From Thermoplasmatales archaeon SW_10_69_26 (GTDB lineage: Archaea; Thermoplasmatota; SW-10-69-26), in contig PXUB01000042.1 of NCBI GenBank assembly GCA_003009755.1, forward strand, positions 55,821 through 119,820: a stretch of DNA of 64,000 nucleotides, in the 5' to 3' direction. The notes under the pieces are model-generated. The model did not search any database, was not told where the DNA came from, and worked only from the letters and a program-made list of their open reading frames with translations. How positions within the stretch are numbered: position 1 is the stretch's first letter; every line of letters starts with the position of its first letter. The position numbers and the translations under genes are program-made. Shown here in pieces: positions 62,802-64,000 of this stretch.

Positions 62802-64000
62802 CTACAGCGAGGACTCGACCCGCTCGAGATCCACCCGCTCCCACGGCTGGCGGCGGTCCTCGTTGAACCCGTGCAGCCGGACCCGGTCGGCGTCCTCGCG
62901 GATCCGCGCCACGCGGTAGGGATCGTCGACGCCGACCACGTAGAAATCGTGGATCTCGGCCGTCTTGGCCTCCTCCCGCAGCGGCCGAAGCACGCGGCCC
63001 CGGCGCTGCACGTGCTGGCGTTCGCTGGTGCTCGAGGCCGCCAGCACCGCCGCGTCCGCGTCGGGTACGTCCAACCCCTCGTCCAGGGCCCGCACCGTGA
63101 CCAGGACCCCGGCCTCCATCCCGCGGTAGGTGGACAGCGTGCGGTCGCGCTCCTCGTCCCCCATGCCGGAGTGGTAGACCAGCGTGCGCAAGCCCTCGTC
63201 GCTCGAGCAGCGCGCCAGATCCTCGGCGAAGTCGATCTCCTCGGCGAACACGATCGTCTTCTTGTCCGACAGGCGATCGGTCAACCGCTCGAAGACGTCG
63301 ATCTTGCCGCGCGCGTTCTTCACGATCCGCGAACGGGCGAACAACAGCTCCTGAAGCTCCTCGGCCAGCTCCCCGGCGCCCTCGCCCCGTAGCAGGGCCA
63401 ACAGCTTGCCCAGCTCCTCCATGCCCGGTGGGTCCTCGAAGGCGTCGTCGATCTCGGCGATCACCAGGTTCAGCTGGCCGTTCAGGTCGTCGTAGGCCTG
63501 CTGCTCGCGCTCGGTCAGGTACGTCGAGTGCAGATGGTACTCGTAGTCGGCCAGGTGTCCCTCGTCGACGGCCTCCCGCAGCTCGTAGCGGTAGGCCACG
63601 CCCTCGAAGTACTCCTGCAAGCGTCGGGTGCCCTGGGGATCGTAGGGCCGGTGGGGCGTGGCCGACAGACCCAGCCGATGGTCGAAGGCGTCGACCAGGG
63701 CCTGGCTGTACGCCGGCGCGCCCGCCCGATGGCACTCGTCGACGACCAACAGCCGCCGGTCGTGCTCGCTGGCCATCGCTGCCAGCACGTCGGGGTTCCG
63801 GCGGGCTGTCTGGATCGGTGTGAGCGCGACCGGGGCCGCCTCGACGCGGCGTAGGCTCGCCGATCCGCTGACCGCTGCGATCTCGTCCTCTACGAGCCCC
63901 GCGTGGTCGACGAGGTCGGCCGTCCACTGGTGCAACAGGGCCCGCGTGGGGACGACGACCAGCGCGCGCTGGTTGCCGGCGCGGGCCCACTCGATCGCGC
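62802..64000 (-). CDS. SF2 DEAD/DEAH-box (RAD25/XPB-like) helicase, partial at the right edge
   Basis: ..VVVPTRALLHQWTADL.., RRLLVVDECHRAGA (DECH box), RLGLSATPHR, KTIVFAEEIDFAEDLA, ASSTSERQHVQRRGRVLRP (motif VI). The ORF stays open to the window end. Confidence 0.9.
   Translation of the reverse strand, partial: AIEWARAGNQRALVVVPTRALLHQWTADLVDHAGLVEDEIAAVSGSASLRRVEAAPVALTPIQTARRNPDVLAAMASEHDRRLLVVDECHRAGAPAYSQALVDAFDHRLGLSATPHRPYDPQGTRRLQEYFEGVAYRYELREAVDEGHLADYEYHLHSTYLTEREQQAYDDLNGQLNLVIAEIDDAFEDPPGMEELGKLLALLRGEGAGELAEELQELLFARSRIVKNARGKIDVFERLTDRLSDKKTIVFAEEIDFAEDLARCSSDEGLRTLVYHSGMGDEERDRTLSTYRGMEAGVLVTVRALDEGLDVPDADAAVLAASSTSERQHVQRRGRVLRPLREEAKTAEIHDFYVVGVDDPYRVARIREDADRVRLHGFNEDRRQPWERVDLERVESSL

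Overview
The window is 64 kb of high-GC DNA, most likely from an archaeon. Supporting genes include Cbf5-type pseudouridine synthase, DUF99, a halocyanin-like cupredoxin with a split cytochrome b/Rieske operon, and an SF2 helicase; the encoded proteins are strongly acidic, which suggests a halophilic or haloarchaea-like lineage (inference). Housekeeping genes lie at both ends: M14 carboxypeptidase, 5-formyl-THF cyclo-ligase, a cold-shock gene cluster and the bc-type respiratory operon on the left; acyl-CoA synthetase, CinA-like, DUF99, Cbf5, PlsC, AI-2E transporter, dTMP kinase and helicase on the right. The centre (about 7.5-55 kb) is a secretome island on the + strand. It has individually terminated secreted-protein genes, including a paralogous pair, one of them frameshifted, and a possible third relic. 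These are followed by a 37.8-kb train of tightly packed, mostly overlapping genes (17353-55124). The train encodes giant surface proteins (about 2727, 4591 and 3313 aa) with CARDB-like, FN3-like, immune-inhibitor-like and TSP3/EF-hand-like repeats, then DUF4350, DUF58, a small membrane protein and another large Ig-like membrane-anchored protein. The 3313-aa protein ends in a cytoplasmic DUF4129-like tail, so the train looks like a DUF4129-DUF4350-DUF58 cassette built onto giant surface proteins. This is the best candidate for an undescribed system. A 150-bp imperfect-palindromic element is present as two inverted copies 51 kb apart.
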